Source of the DNA: Gossypium raimondii
Taxonomy: Eukaryota > Streptophyta > Magnoliopsida > Malvales > Malvaceae
Length of the DNA stretch: 64,000 bases
Assembly (NCBI RefSeq): GCF_025698545.1
Contig: NC_068575.1
Coordinates: 57,793,980 to 57,857,979, forward strand
Reading direction: 5' to 3'
Shown piece by piece: positions 10,794-22,995 of this stretch. Position 1 is the stretch's first letter. Every line of letters starts with the position of its first letter. The notes beneath the pieces were generated by a model. It worked only from the letters and a program-made list of their open reading frames with translations. It had not been told where the DNA came from and did not search any database. The position numbers and the translations under genes are program-made.

Positions 10794-13700
10794 ATGGAGC
10801 ATACTTTGGAGAAACGATATCCAGTCAATCCAAAAGATTACAAGTTATATGAAGAAATTGGAGAAGGTGTCAGTGCCACTGTGTACAGGGCTTTATGCAT
10901 TCCACTTAATGAGATTGTTGCTATCAAGGTTCTTGATTTGGAAAAGTGCAATAGTGATCTGGTAAGTATGATCTTTCACAGTTTGTTGCTGAGAAGTCAT
11001 GTTTACTTGTACCTTCTCTTATGAGTCCCAGCAACTCCGTCACATCAAGAGTTGGTGTCAACACATGATATCTGTTCATGAATGATGCAGGATGGCATCC
11101 GAAGAGAGGTACATACCATGAGCTTGATTGATCACCCAAATTTACTATGGGCACTTTGCTCGTTCACCACTGGTCACAGCCTTTGGATTGTGATGCCATA
11201 CATGGCTGGGGGATCCTGCTTGCATATAATGAAATCCGCTTATCCAGAAGGTTTTGAAGAGCCTGTTATTGCTACTTTATTGCGTGAAGTCCTTAAAGCT
11301 CTTGTCTATCTTCATGCCCATGGGCACATTCACAGAGATGTGAAGGTTTTTAATTGCCCTTTCTTGTTTTATTTGAATGCCATGTGTTTTCTTGTTTATT
11401 TATGCAACTAGTTTGTTTTCAGGGACCAAGCTGATTAGTTATTGACTATCTCATCTGTGTAAGATATTGCTTCAGCTATATTTTGTAACAATCACATGAA
11501 GAAACTTATGGTTCTTCTTATAATGTAATTAACTATATATGATAAATGCTGGAAATATAGCTTTGTTCCGCACACAAACTTTATGCTAATATTCTCTTAG
11601 TCTAGTAGTTCAACATGACTTTTTCTTGTTTCTTTGGCAATATGCCAACAGCTTACTGCCTGATATTTTGTCCTAGTTCCTTTTACCCTCATTTTGGGGA
11701 TTTTTGTCTTTATTCTTATCTACCTTCATGACTTATGTTTGCAGGCTGGGAATATCTTAATTGATTCTGATGGTGCTGTCAAGTTGGCAGACTTTGGAGT
11801 GTCAGCAAGCATGTTTGATGCTGGAGACAGACAGCGTTCCAGAAATACTTTCGTTGGAACTCCTTGCTGGTAGTTATTCCCTTGGCCTTCCAACCATCTC
11901 AGTGTTTACTTTATATCGGTACTTCTATCATGTAAATTCATTATTGAGAGTTGATAATGACCATAATGTGTCTCCTTATTGTTGCTTCATCTCAGGATGG
12001 CTCCAGAAGTTATGCAGCAATTGCATGGTTATGACTTCAAGTGAGTTGATTATCTCGCTGATACAGATATTTACTTTTCTTTTCATTTCATTTCCTTTCA
12101 TTCTTTTGCTTTTATACCTTTTGAATCATTATGTTTCTTGTTCTTTCACGTTTACAGAGCTGACATCTGGTCTTTTGGAATAACAGCACTTGAACTTGCT
12201 CATGGCCATGCCCCATTTTCCAAGTATCCACCGATGAAAGTAATCTCTTAGTTTTCTGATAGTTATATCAGTTTATTATTGTATTTATCTTGCTGTTGCC
12301 TTTATTTTTAGTTCTTGGTTTGGTTGTTTACTCCCATTTTTGCCGCAGGTTTTGTTAATGACCTTGCAAAATGCTCCTCCTGGTCTAGATTATGAAAGGG
12401 ACAAGAGGTTCTCAAAGGTTTGTGCTATTCTATTCTGTCTTACTGTCTGGTATCACTTGATGGTATCTCAGCATCGTTCTTATAGTGTTATTATTCTCTA
12501 GTCTTTCAAGGAGATGGTAGCTGCTTGTTTGGTGAAAGACCCAAAGAAACGTCCGACTTCGGAGAAGCTTTTGAAGCACCAGTTCTTTAAAAATGCACGC
12601 TCTTATGATTATCTAGCTCGAACCATTCTTGATGGTTTTGCTTCATTAGGTGAACGGTTTAGGGTGCTAAAGGTCTCTTGCTTACTGTTTTTATTGAATT
12701 TGTGATCTCTGTTTAAGATGGGGAATAAATGCAACACTCTGATCTGGTTTTTATGTCTCAGACAAAAGAAGCTGATCTTCTTGTAGAGAACAAGGCTCTC
12801 TATGAGGACAAGGAGCAATTATCACAGGTGAATAATGTAGCTCTTTTACATTTCTCAACAAAAAGTAGAACTAGGTTCTTTCCTTCAAATCTTACTAGTA
12901 ATTTTAGGTTGTGTTTTGGGTGATCCAATTGCTATCAATTCTATGGTTATCCCAGGTCTTAAAGTTTAGGAGAAACTATTGCAGCTAGTTTTTCTTTCAC
13001 TAGTGAATAACCATGGTATATAAAAAATTTATGATTACATGGTATCACTTTAAATATGAATCCTTTCACCTTGCAGAAAGAGTATATAAGAGGAATTAGT
13101 GCCTGGAATTTCAACCTGGAGGACTTGAAAAGTCAGGCTGCACTTGTAAGTAGTTTCAATTGTCCAGCTCAACTTATTATTTGTTCAGTGGTTTTAACCT
13201 GCATCTCTTGAGTCTTGGGCTTCCTATGGTTCTATCATTATGTTGTGCCCCTCCATCTTTTGCCAGTTGGTTTTAGGTTGGATGTTTAACATTATTTATG
13301 TGGATGAACTCCAAGACCTGCTCTATTATTTTTATCTCCTCAGAAATGCTGACTGTTTTACTTGCAGATTCATGATTATGATGATGTGCCAAATGCAGAA
13401 GATCGAGATGGCAGCAATGGTGTTGTTGGATTATCACCAGAGAGAATGTCTTCTGAAATGGCTAGTAATTCCATTGCTTCAAGTAGCCAGGAGGTACCAG
13501 TAACCCCAAATTATTTCACTGTAATTGAACTTTCAGACCTAACGATTAAGCTGGTACTTCAAGATTAATATCCTCCTTTAACTTGTTTCAGGATGGGCTT
13601 AATGATCTTCATGATCTAAAGAGTTCCCTTGCTTCATTTCCCATTAAACCTCTTCAAGCACTCAAGTACGACATTTTTATGCTTGCTTGACTTTCTATTG

Positions 13701-16700
13701 CAAAGAATTCGTTGTTATAACATATTTAGTAGGCTATCATTATTCACATTTGTTATGTTCAAAGAGATTGTGATTGTAAGTGTTTTTTTTTTTTTTTTTT
13801 TTAATGCAGAAAACAGTAAGTTCTCACAAGTTTAATCCTTCATCTTTTAAGTTATGTGGTTTTTAATAGTATCTTCTTTCTATGTTTTAAAAACATTTAT
13901 CGTATCTCTTCAACTAATTACTATTTTGGAGAAAGAAAGGTTGGCAGTCGAATTGTTTTTGGTAATTTAGCTTCTTTTTTTATTCATGCAACTATTTAAT
14001 TGGATCAGAGGCTGTTTTGACATTGGTGAAGATGATGAGGATGTAAACAGTCCGAATCGGAAAGGTGTTAACCAATCAGGAAGTGAGCCATTTGTTATAA
14101 AGTCATCAAGAGCTATGGATCAAGATGCTAGTAGAAACGAGGGTGAGAACTCCGGGCAAAGTAGCTCGTTACTTCATCAAGCCATTCCAGAGCACAAAAA
14201 GTTCTTGAGCGGTCCACTAATACCTGATAATGCCTTCTCTGCTAAAAAGGTTACAGGAAATGGGGACAGGTAAGCTTCATTCCGAGCGAAGTTATCCCTA
14301 GCTGCAAAGTTGTTATCACCAAACATGATAAAATAACTGAAGTGACTTTTCTAAATATATATATAGGAAGATTGTTTTCCCATTATCAAGCTCTGATATG
14401 ATGAGTTTCTATATTCTGTGGATTTCGAGTTGAAGAGAAGTCCTAGATGTATGATCTGCTACACATGACATAGGGACTGTCTTCTTGACTTGGTCGTTGA
14501 CTCCGCTGTTCTGTAATTAAAAAGGAATATTGTTGCTTTTATCATTGCCGTTTACTTTAACTGGAAAAAGTGATTCATAAATCTATATTAAATTGGGTTT
14601 ACCAAAAATGTTTTGAAGGGACTTTCCACAGCCCAAATTTCAATCTGAACACAACTACAGTGGTCCATTGTTGTATCGCCAGAGGAGAGAAACAAATAGT
14701 CCTTCGCCAGGTATTTCCTGGTTTTTTCTTCTATTTCTACTTAGAAGTGATGCTACTTGTTTGTACTCTACTGACCTTGGTTTGATTTCTTTGGCCCTTT
14801 ATTCAGAGGATGCATCAGAGGGAGCAGTTGTTCGGCGGGGGCGCTTTAAAGTGACTTCAGCCGAACTCAGTCCCAAGGTACATCTGCAATATAATGATAT
14901 GTTTACCTCATCCATTCAAAGAAACTTTGCAACCTATTGGGTACTGTCGTTTGATGTTATGCAATTACATGCATCTTTTTGCTGTTAGGAATTGCTGCAT
15001 ATATGGTGTGTCTATATTATATATTCCTGTTTGTTATAATATATTACTGTGAAATTTATCTGTAACGATCAATATCCGCATAGTTGGACACCATTTGTTA
15101 GGCATCATGTAAATGCTGCATCAACAGAATGACATACATCAATTTTTTTTCTTTCTTTTATTTTGAAAAAAAAAATGACATACACATAATGCTGTCAACT
15201 ATTACTTATGAACCCCACACCAAGTAAATTACACTTCTGCTAAAGGGCTATATTCTAAGTGATTCCACTGAATGCTTTGGTTTCATATCTTTTTGGTTTC
15301 TTTACATGTGGTTGTAATTGATTATGCATTTCATCTGCTTGATGCATCCATCCTAATTTCAAACGTATTTTTCGTGTTAGATGTCATTGCTGTATGTTAA
15401 GTTTATCCTCTAATATCTGGATTGTTATCCATGAAAACATTTTGGCTTTTACTTCCTCATTGCAGCGTACAAACTGTCATGTATGACTGTCTATATTATC
15501 TCATGTTTCACCGTTGAAGAATGATAAGAATTGAACTTATCAATTTATCTTTTAGGCAATGGCTTTGTAACCATTGCCATTATTTTCTCTCATTCAGGGA
15601 CCTACAAACTGCATACTTAACCCGGTTACCGGAGGTTCAACCAATCCAGCATCTCTAAACCTTTCACCTAGTGCTGTTCTCCCATCTCTACAATGCATTT
15701 TGCAACAGAACACCATACAAAGGGTACGTTTGTTTTTGCATGTCCCATCTCATGTCATAGAGATTGCCAGTCTTGAAACAAGTCCTGTTTTTGATGATTG
15801 CCAACAGGAAGAAATTGTTAGACTGATCAAACATTTGGAGCAAACTTCTGGTAAAGCCTCTATATTTTGATGGGCAGCTTTTCTGCTGCATGACCACTAG
15901 AAATTATTTGATGTTAAATTTGCCTTCTCTTCCTTGTACAGGTAAGCTTGGGGATTTTACAGAAGTGGGCATCAATGACTTTTTGCAGGTATCAATCCTA
16001 ACTTCTCTGTAATCATATGACCTTCTTGATGGAATATTCCATGGTGTCAGTTACCCTCTCTATTTATGCTTTCTTTTAAGTGTTTCTGGTTTATCCCAAT
16101 GTTGGATATCTCATGTTGAGACAAACTTTGTCATATAGGTCTATACTTCGTTAAAAGATTTTAGTGAATGATTTAACTAATTGTACATGCAGATAGCGCA
16201 CTCTTCTTCGAGGGAGAAAGAACTGCAATTTCGGGTGCTTCAACTGCAACAGAGGTAAGAGGTGAAACGCAAAACGGTGCAGACTTCCTTTCTTTATCAT
16301 GTACATTTTACTGAAACTTTATTTATGTTGTCAGTATTGGGAACATAGTTGAGGAATTGCAGAGACAGAAAATGAAGAACGCTCAGGTTCGTGCGTTATT
16401 ATTGAATATATATTTGTGCATTATTCTTGAATTCTGAGGATATTGATAATTCATGCATCTATGTTGGAACGACTCTTCATTTTTCTTAGACTACTCAGAT
16501 CGAATACATGTTTAGAGACATAGCCATACCATATATGCACACATTACGTCCAAAGGGGGCTGCCTAAATAATACCACTTGCTCCCCAAGAGACTCAAACT
16601 CGAGTGGGGTTCTTTGGGGTGAACTCCCCTTGGTCAACAAGCCAATCACAGGAGTTCACAATCACTTGTTTTGCTTGCAAATTAGATTTGTTCTTTTTTG

Positions 16701-16792
16701 TCCATTGTCTGAAAACTAAGTTAATTTTACGTTGTGGTGTGACCTTGCAGTTAGAGAAACAATTAAATGCATTGGCCAACAACAAAGAGTGA
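10794..16792 (+). CDS. STE20/GCK-type Ser/Thr kinase, BLUS1-like clade
   Basis: Cytosolic protein kinase of the plant germinal-centre-kinase (MAP4K/SPS1-like) group, the clade containing BLUS1 and At5g14720-like kinases. Twenty exons join in frame to 667 residues: 10794-10961, 11091-11345, 11745-11869, 11996-12040, 12158-12239, 12349-12417, 12502-12672, 12762-12827, 13077-13145, 13368-13493, 13592-13665, 14009-14269, 14661-14710, 14807-14877, 15598-15723, 15808-15850, 15942-15988, 16193-16254, 16335-16386 and 16751-16792. Kinase landmarks are all present: glycine loop GEGVSATVY (residues 23-31), Lys45 (AIKV), Glu62, HRDVK (137-141), DFG (157-159) and GTPCWMAPEV. A Ser-rich linker and a C-terminal coiled coil ([11 protein letters not shown]... 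[17 protein letters not shown]) follow. The start has a strong accATGG context. Substrate and stimulus cannot be told from sequence. Confidence 0.9.
16490..16660 (-). mobile_element. SINE-like repeat (family B) in the last kinase intron
   Basis: On the minus strand this stretch reads 'gttgaccaaggggagttcac', then a B-box-like 'actcgagtttgagtctc', then 'ttggggagcaagtggtatta' and 'gccccctttgg'. The tRNA-like box and compact size fit a SINE. It lies in the 364-base intron 16387-16750 and does not touch the splice sites. Exact ends and target duplication were not resolved. Confidence 0.55.
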
Positions 16793-17521
16793 AGGTGAAA
16801 CAATGGTGAAGATGTTTGATGCTTAAATTGCCAGATAATTTCTTCATCGATGTTAGGGTTCATATTTTTTTTTCTTTAGGTAAATAGAAGTGTATTTGTT
16901 TGTGTTTTTTTTTCCCTTGGTGTACACCATATCCATGGCAGTCTCGTAAGCTGGAACTCGTGCAAATTTTGAGATGCCATTGCTTGGATCTCAGTTGACT
17001 TTGTTGTATTTATTGACACCATATTGTAATATAATTACAATCTTTCTCTCTCTCCCTCTCTGATATATATGCACACACTTTGCACACACATATATTTGTG
17101 CTAGAGATGAATGATTTGAAAGAAAAGCTTATTGGTTTAATATTAGATTAACAGTTTGAAGGTAATCTCAGTTAACTGTGGGCTTAACATGTGTTGTTGA
17201 GTCTATTTGTGTATATAACCTAATTTTTAAGCTAAGCAAATGAATGTTCAATTCAAAATTTCATAAAATGTTATCTTTAAATTTTGATGGTGATTAAGAT
17301 TTAAGAAAAAGTTCTTTGAAATCACTCAATTTCGTTTATTTAATAAAAAAATAACTTGATAAAAAATATATCAAGGGTAGGGGCAAGAGAGGCTTAAATC
17401 TAATCTAAGATTTGATGGTAATAAAGATTTAGAATTTTTTATTGAAACAAGGATGTTGAAAATGGCCGAGTAAAACTTACTTTTAAAAGTTGAAAGCCAA
17501 AAAATTAAAATGAGTTAAATT
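16793..17521. other. Kinase 3' UTR and intergenic DNA
   Basis: Follows the kinase stop. It contains a (TC)n-rich patch near 17042-17060 and AT-rich DNA. No other gene is visible. Confidence 0.4.
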
Positions 17522-17713
17522 AAAAATCAAAGTTTGAATTTTAGCTTGATTAGCATTGGTATTGTTGTTAGTGTAAGAGGTTGTGGATTCGAGTGCGCCG
17601 AAATGTATTATTATCTTATTTAAAGGTTGGAAAGGGGTTATGCATTGTATCAAAAATAGCAGATTTATAAGAACTTATAATGATATTAATATTAAAAGAA
17701 AAAATCAAAGTTT
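17522..17713 (+). mobile_element. tRNA-derived SINE (family A) with 14-bp TSD
   Basis: The plus-strand body at 17536-17699 carries 'gcttgattagcattgg' as A-box region and 'gtggattcgagtgcgcc' as B-box region, and ends in an A-rich tail. The flanks are a 14-bp direct repeat, aaaaatcaaagttt, at 17522-17535 and 17700-17713. Clearly the same family as the SINEs at 8251-8433 and 61466-61616, in the opposite orientation to both. Confidence 0.78.
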
Positions 17714-18039
17714 TTGTTGTATAGCTTAAAAAATTAATTTAACTTTTTAAAAATACATACTTTTTGAGTAAGTTAAAATCTACTATAGATTTTAGTACTC
17801 TTCACAAATTTAGAATTTAAACTCTATACTTTTATTTTTATGAATTAAGTCTTTTTAATTTTTAAATTTTAAATTTAATTATTAACTGTGTTAAACTTGT
17901 TAGTGTGACATTTTAAAGAAAAACACTCATTTAGTAGGAATATAAAAATTTGTTGTCAATGATTCATGTTTAAGGGTCTTTAACGTGTCAGTCAATTTTT
18001 ATGGCTAATCAATATAGAATGTTTAAAAAGAAGTGTTGC

Positions 18040-18875
18040 ATAGGATCCAACTTGTCAGGCTTATGGTTGCGAGTTAGAAATGATATTGCACGTTTTACGT
18101 GACGTGACTGAGTTTGCATAGGCTATTAGATTTCGGGTCTTACTTGCTCATTGCGTGGCCGGCTTTCCTGCATCGAGGTCTACTGATTGGATAGTTGGCA
18201 ACATTCGAAATTGCCTTAACATTGTGACGCCTGGTTTGGAATGGGGCTTACTCTTTGGTATGTTGGCTTGGTGTCTATGGCATACTCGTAACAAATTGGT
18301 TTTTACTGAAGAGAACGTGTTGCCTGAGGAAATTATTTCTTATTGTCGTGCTTTGTCCACAGATGTTTTGAAGGCAGACGAATATACGTATGTTGGTGCT
18401 GACAGTTTGGGTTTGAATGCTCACTTGCTAGCTCCAGATATTGGATGGGTTAAGCTCAATTGTGATGGAGTGATATACCCGATTTCGAATGAAGCATCTC
18501 CTACTGGATCACCGTGGTAACTAGTTAACGGGATTCAGCGGGTATTTGGGGATGAGCTCGATGCTGCAAGCGAAATTACATGCTATTAGAGAGGGGCTGC
18601 TGGTTGCCTGATCTGCTGGTTTTCGACAGGTCATTGTTGAGACTGATTGTGCCCATTATAACATATATCAATTCTTCTCTGAAAGTGATTAGTAGTATAG
18701 GGGAGCTGTGCAATCGACAATAAAACATACAATTTAGACAGGTCTGACGGGAGGCAAACTGTGCTACAGATTAATATGGCCAATTTTTTCAGTCATTGTA
18801 AGGTATGAAGCTGAGCTGACAAGTTGTCCACGCAAGAAGATGTCTATTACCTTTCTTAATAATTAAAAAAAATTA
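18040..18875 (+). mobile_element. 3' part of an L1-type LINE (zf-RVT linker and RNase H)
   Basis: The start reads like the zinc-binding region after a LINE reverse transcriptase ('YGCELEMILHVLRD'). An open stretch at 18155-18520 follows: 'WGLLFGMLAWCLWHTRNKLVF' wording, typical of the connection region, and then 'WVKLNCDGV', the first RNase H strand with its catalytic Asp. After that the frame is broken. The copy ends in an A-rich tract near 18863-18880, consistent with a 3'-anchored, 5'-truncated insertion. Several stops and frame changes interrupt it, so it is inactive. No flanking duplication was identified. Confidence 0.75.
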
Positions 18876-19108
18876 AAAAATCGAATAGTATTAAAAACTA
18901 AAAAAGAAAATCCCAGTGCAAAAGAAACCCCAAAAAAGGAAATTGAGAGAATTCAAAAAGAATCAGAGAGTTTGCTACCTCTGCTCAAAGAAAAGCTTTC
19001 TCATACAAGGGGTGTCAGAAATTATAAAAAAAAAGCACTCTTCATCGTTGCCTTCATATCATTAATTATAAAACGGCAGTGGAGGAATTGATACCGTGAA
19101 TGAGGGAT

Positions 19109-19410
19109 TTAGGGTACGTTTGGTTCACTGTAATGGAATATAGTTGTAATGGAATAAAGCCGTAATCAGCAAGGAATGACTGTCGTTTAAGTGTTTTTGA
19201 GGTGAGAATTTGGTGAGCGTAAAATAAAATTCTTCAAGCACCGAATCAGTAATCGGCGGAAAGGAGAGAATAGAAATCAACAAATTTCTCTGCATAAGCC
19301 CGGAATGGAATACACCTAGAATAAGATATTTTATTGAACCAAACAGTTGTTTGTGTGGGCCTATAGAATAGATTTGTAATGGCTATTACATTGAACGAAA
19401 CATTACCTTA
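19109..19410. mobile_element. Tourist-like MITE (PIF/Harbinger type)
   Basis: A 296-base element at 19112-19407. The left end is gggtacgtttggttca and the right end is the imperfect inverse tgaacgaaacattacc. Both sides carry the trinucleotide TTA (19109-19111 and 19408-19410). End sequence of the GGG...GTTTGGTTC type plus a TTA duplication is the signature of PIF/Harbinger MITEs. The interior has repeated 'gtaatggaata' words and no ORF. Confidence 0.78.
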
Positions 19411-19558
19411 GGGTTTTAAGTTTTAACCGTTTGATCCGAGAAGAATTTGGGGATGAATTTTATAAGTTTTTTTAATGGGCTTTTTGGATTTTTTTTGTTC
19501 AAAATGGGCTTTTTAGGTTGGAAGATACTTTTATAATATTTTTTAGACAAAGTTGTTT

Positions 19559-20053
19559 GGTAAACTATACCATTAGTTACTAAATTATGGGTAAATTTTT
19601 TGTTTTGGTCACTTAATTAAAAAAATTAAAAATTTGATCATTAAATTATTCAAAAGTTTTCGTTCAAGTCACTGGACTGTTAAAACCGATGCTATATCTT
19701 TATCTATTTGCATTGTCTGCACCAATCGAAAGCTCTCTTTCTCCTATATTTTATAGTTATTTTTTTATGAAATAACTTTAAATGTCATAAATCTGCGAAC
19801 TAAAATTCAAATAATTTTTTCTTCAATTTTCGACACTGATCGTTAGATTGACTTAGATCATCACTTGGAGCTTGATGGCAAAACTTAAAAAAAAAAAAAA
19901 CTTCATAGCCCAATGACTTAAATGAAATTTTGAATAGTTCAGTGACTTAAATGAAAACATTTAAATAGTTTAGTGACCAAATTGTAATTTTTTAGTTAAG
20001 TTACCAAAATAAAAATTTACTCTTAATTTAGTGACTAATGGTGTAATTTACCC
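19559..20053. mobile_element. Foldback MITE with long inverted arms
   Basis: The left arm reads ggtaaactataccattagtt and continues 'tttggtcacttaatt'. The right arm inverted reads gggtaaattacaccattagt and continues 'ttggtaacttaact'. Arms pair for about 150 bases or more with mismatches. The centre is T- and A-rich with no ORF. The expected 9-bp target duplication is not evident in the AT-rich flanks. It belongs to the same broad group as 8445-8997 but has its own arm sequence. Confidence 0.65.
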
Positions 20054-20162
20054 AAAAATAAATTATTGGGAAAGTGGCTAGAAAATTATGAAATCGTAAA
20101 ATTGAATTTCAAGAGATATATTTTCAAATTGCTTTGCTTTCAATTTTGTATATTGAATTTTG

Positions 20163-21634
20163 AAAATTATGGGGTTTTTACAAAATATTATAAAAAATAA
20201 AATTTACCAAAATATTACAACTTTTTTTTTATTTACCAAAATATATAAACTTTTTTTTTATTTACCAAAATATATTAAAAAAAACAAAAAAAAACTGACA
20301 CAGCCTGATCACCCCAATGCCATTGGCGGCACCAAAGGTGCCAATGCCATTGACGGCACCAATGTGCCAAAGGACTAAAATGTGACCACTTGTAGTTTCA
20401 AGGACCTGACATGCAAATTTACCATTTTAAATTTTGAAAGTGAATTGCTCCTGCTGTGCGCACTAAAAGTGAAATGTGTCTAATTGCCTTCTAAGCCCTC
20501 CTTATTTATTATTTACTTTTTATTCCCTTCAACTCACTTTTTTATTTAATAAACAAGCCCTCAACCTATTTTTGTAGTTAAATAAGCTCTTAATCTATGA
20601 TTTTTACTCATAAAAGCCATTTATTTTATTATTAAAGTAAATATATTTTACCTAAAGTAAAGCTATTTAAAAAGTATAAACTAATTCGCATTTTATGTAT
20701 TATTTTCGTAATTTGATGAGAATAGTTTATTTAAAAATTTACTAAATTTGATGAGAATAGTTTATAATTATACTTTATTTTTCTATTTGGGTTATATTTA
20801 TAGGTGATCGGTTTATTATTACTTACGGTTTTCAATAAGGCATGTCTGATATTTCTATTAATTTAAAATATAGTTATTAAATGAGAATAGTTTATTAAAT
20901 TAAAATAGAATTATTACTTAATTAGAATTCTAAGTATCTTAATTATCACTTAACTATAAGTAATAATAAAACTGATCACCTATAAATGTAACCCAAATAG
21001 AAAAATAAAGTATAATTATAACTATTCTCATCAAATTTAGTAAAATTTTAAATAAACTATTCTCATCAAATTACGAAAATAATACATAAAATACTAATTA
21101 GTTTATACTTTTTAAATAGCTTTACTTTAGGTAAAATATATTTACTTTAATAATAAACTAAATGGCTTTTATGAGTAAAAATCATAGATTAAGAGCTTAT
21201 TTAACTACAAAAATAGGTTGAGGGCTTGTTTATTAAATAAAAAAGTGAGTTGAAGGGAATAAAAAGTAAATAATAAATAAGGAGGGCTTATAAGGCAATT
21301 AGCCACATTTCACTTTTAGTGCGCACAGCAGGAGCAATTCACTTCCAAAATTTAAAATGGTAAATTTGCATGTCAGGTCCTTGAAACTACAAGTGGTCAC
21401 ATTTTAGTCCTTTGGCACATTGGTGCCGCCAATGGCATTGGGGTGATCAGGCTGTGTCAGTTTTTTTTTTGTTTTTTTTTGTTTTTTTATATATTTTGGT
21501 AAATAAAAAAAAGTTTATATATTTTGGTAAATAAAAAAAAAGTTGTAATATTTTGGTAAATAAAAAAAAAGTTGTAATATTTTGGTAAATTTTTATTTTT
21601 TTTATAATATTTTTGTAAAAAACCCAAAATTATG
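20163..21634. mobile_element. Large near-palindromic hairpin element with 9-bp TSD
   Basis: The element spans 20172-21625 (1454 bases), starts gggtttttacaaaatatt and ends with its inverse. The arms, about 20172-20830 and 20960-21625, are mirror copies with few differences over some 650 bases, leaving a spacer of about 130 bases. Perfect 9-bp direct repeats aaaattatg flank it (20163-20171 and 21626-21634), fitting the Mutator superfamily. The left arm has two copies of a motif of about 30 bases around 'gtgccaatgccattg', while the right arm has one. No transposase is present. Spurious frames arise from its 'tttaccaaaatat' repeats. Transcribed, it would form a very long double-stranded RNA. Confidence 0.85.
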
Positions 21635-22380
21635 TCTATGGGACAAAAACTCAAAACGTTACTTAAAACTGCTATGATCATCCAGTAGACTTATGATGAG
21701 GAATCTGGTGTTTCCGCATGATGCTGGATTTTATGGAGTTTCTTTGGGGAAAAAGGTTAGAAAATTGTTTTTGCAACGTTGACTTTTGTCTTCAAAGGAA
21801 CAAAATGAAAAAATGTCCTCGAGAAAGAAAACAAACAATGAAAGTAGAAATAGAAAACACTTTTCTCCCAAGCAAACTCTCTAACCCAGTTAGCTAGCAT
21901 CATCCGAAGACACCAGATTCTCCATCTAGGCTTGAGGAATTGAGCGATCCCCCTCCTGATTTCTACATGCATCCACCATCCCGGTTCAAATATGTGAACC
22001 TCACGTACCATTAGTTTAAAATTATGATAAAAGAATTATTATTTTTGGTATTTTTTATGGTCCATATTCAAGGTTCGTAGTTGTCCCTCCCAACAATGTC
22101 ATCCTTAAAGATTGAATATGAATTCTCTCCTCAAGAGTACAATATACATTACCATTACACGTAACTTTAAATAAACTTTTAAATAATATATCACGTTAGC
22201 CTCACTATTTACTTTAACTTAAACCATTACATTTAAATTTTATTTAAATGCAATGGATACGATAAACATGTTACATCACTTAAATTAATCACAACAAATT
22301 TTAAATGAATGCGCATCATTTAATTAAGCCCACCTTACAAAATAATTATTAAATAATATTTTTAATATATTTTGCACTAG
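21635..22380. other. Intergenic stretch, no gene recognised
   Basis: A minus-strand frame of 84 codons at 21757-22011 has no recognisable domain and is low-complexity at its end (aromatic-rich), so it is not called. The remainder is AT-rich. Confidence 0.4.
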
Positions 22381-22384
22381 ATTT

Positions 22385-22995
22385 GATCATGGGTTCGATT
22401 GATATAAAATTTTAAGTCTATTTTTCAGGCTTGGATTCGGCTCGAAAAATAGGCCTAAAATTTTGCCTAAACTTGAACCAGATTAAAAATGCTAAATTCG
22501 AGCTTAATACGACCTGCTCATATTAAAAAAAAGTAAGATTATTATTTTTATATAAAACAAATTTAAAAAATATAATACATCTAATACATTAAAAATATTA
22601 AAATAAATATTTCCCAACAAATTGAAAACACATTAAAAAAGTTTTTATAACACTAAGATAGTTGCAACTTAGTAAACAAGTGCCTCTAAAATAGTATCAA
22701 AATTAACAATAAAATAATAGTTATATAATATTTAAACAATAATAACAAAATAGTAACTTTATAATAATGAAATGACAGCAAAATAGCAACGAAATAACAA
22801 CAAATCAACAACGAAATAATAACGGAATAAAAAATTTAAACTGGTTCGAATTAAATCGAGTCAAGGCTAAGTCAGAAATCTCATTTAAAGCTAGGCACAT
22901 GTAAAAATCAAACATTAACTTTTTATTCAAACTTATTTTTTTAGATATATTTTGACTTCAATCCTCCGAGGCTTAGAGCCTGAGCAATTCAGCCG
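22385..22995. repeat. Dispersed repeat of the 'catgggttcgg' group
   Basis: The left part reads 'gatcatgggttcgattg' and 'ggcttggattcggctcgaaa'. A related GC-richer patch occurs on the right ('ggttcgaattaaatcgag', 'ctccgaggcttagagcc'). Between them is AT-rich filler with imperfect 'aacaacgaaataata' repeats. Similar patches occur at 25285-25810 and 62150-62530. The type is known from non-autonomous DNA transposons of plants, possibly hAT-like, but ends and target duplications are not resolved here. Confidence 0.4.

Noticed and set aside
20160-21681. Two mirror-image frames (KIYKLFF and on)
   Set aside because: They come from the repeated 'tttaccaaaatat' words in the arms of the hairpin element, not from genes.
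21757-22011. 84-codon minus-strand frame MVREVHIFEPGWW
   Set aside because: No domain, no homologue known to me, and no splice or leader signals; judged chance.
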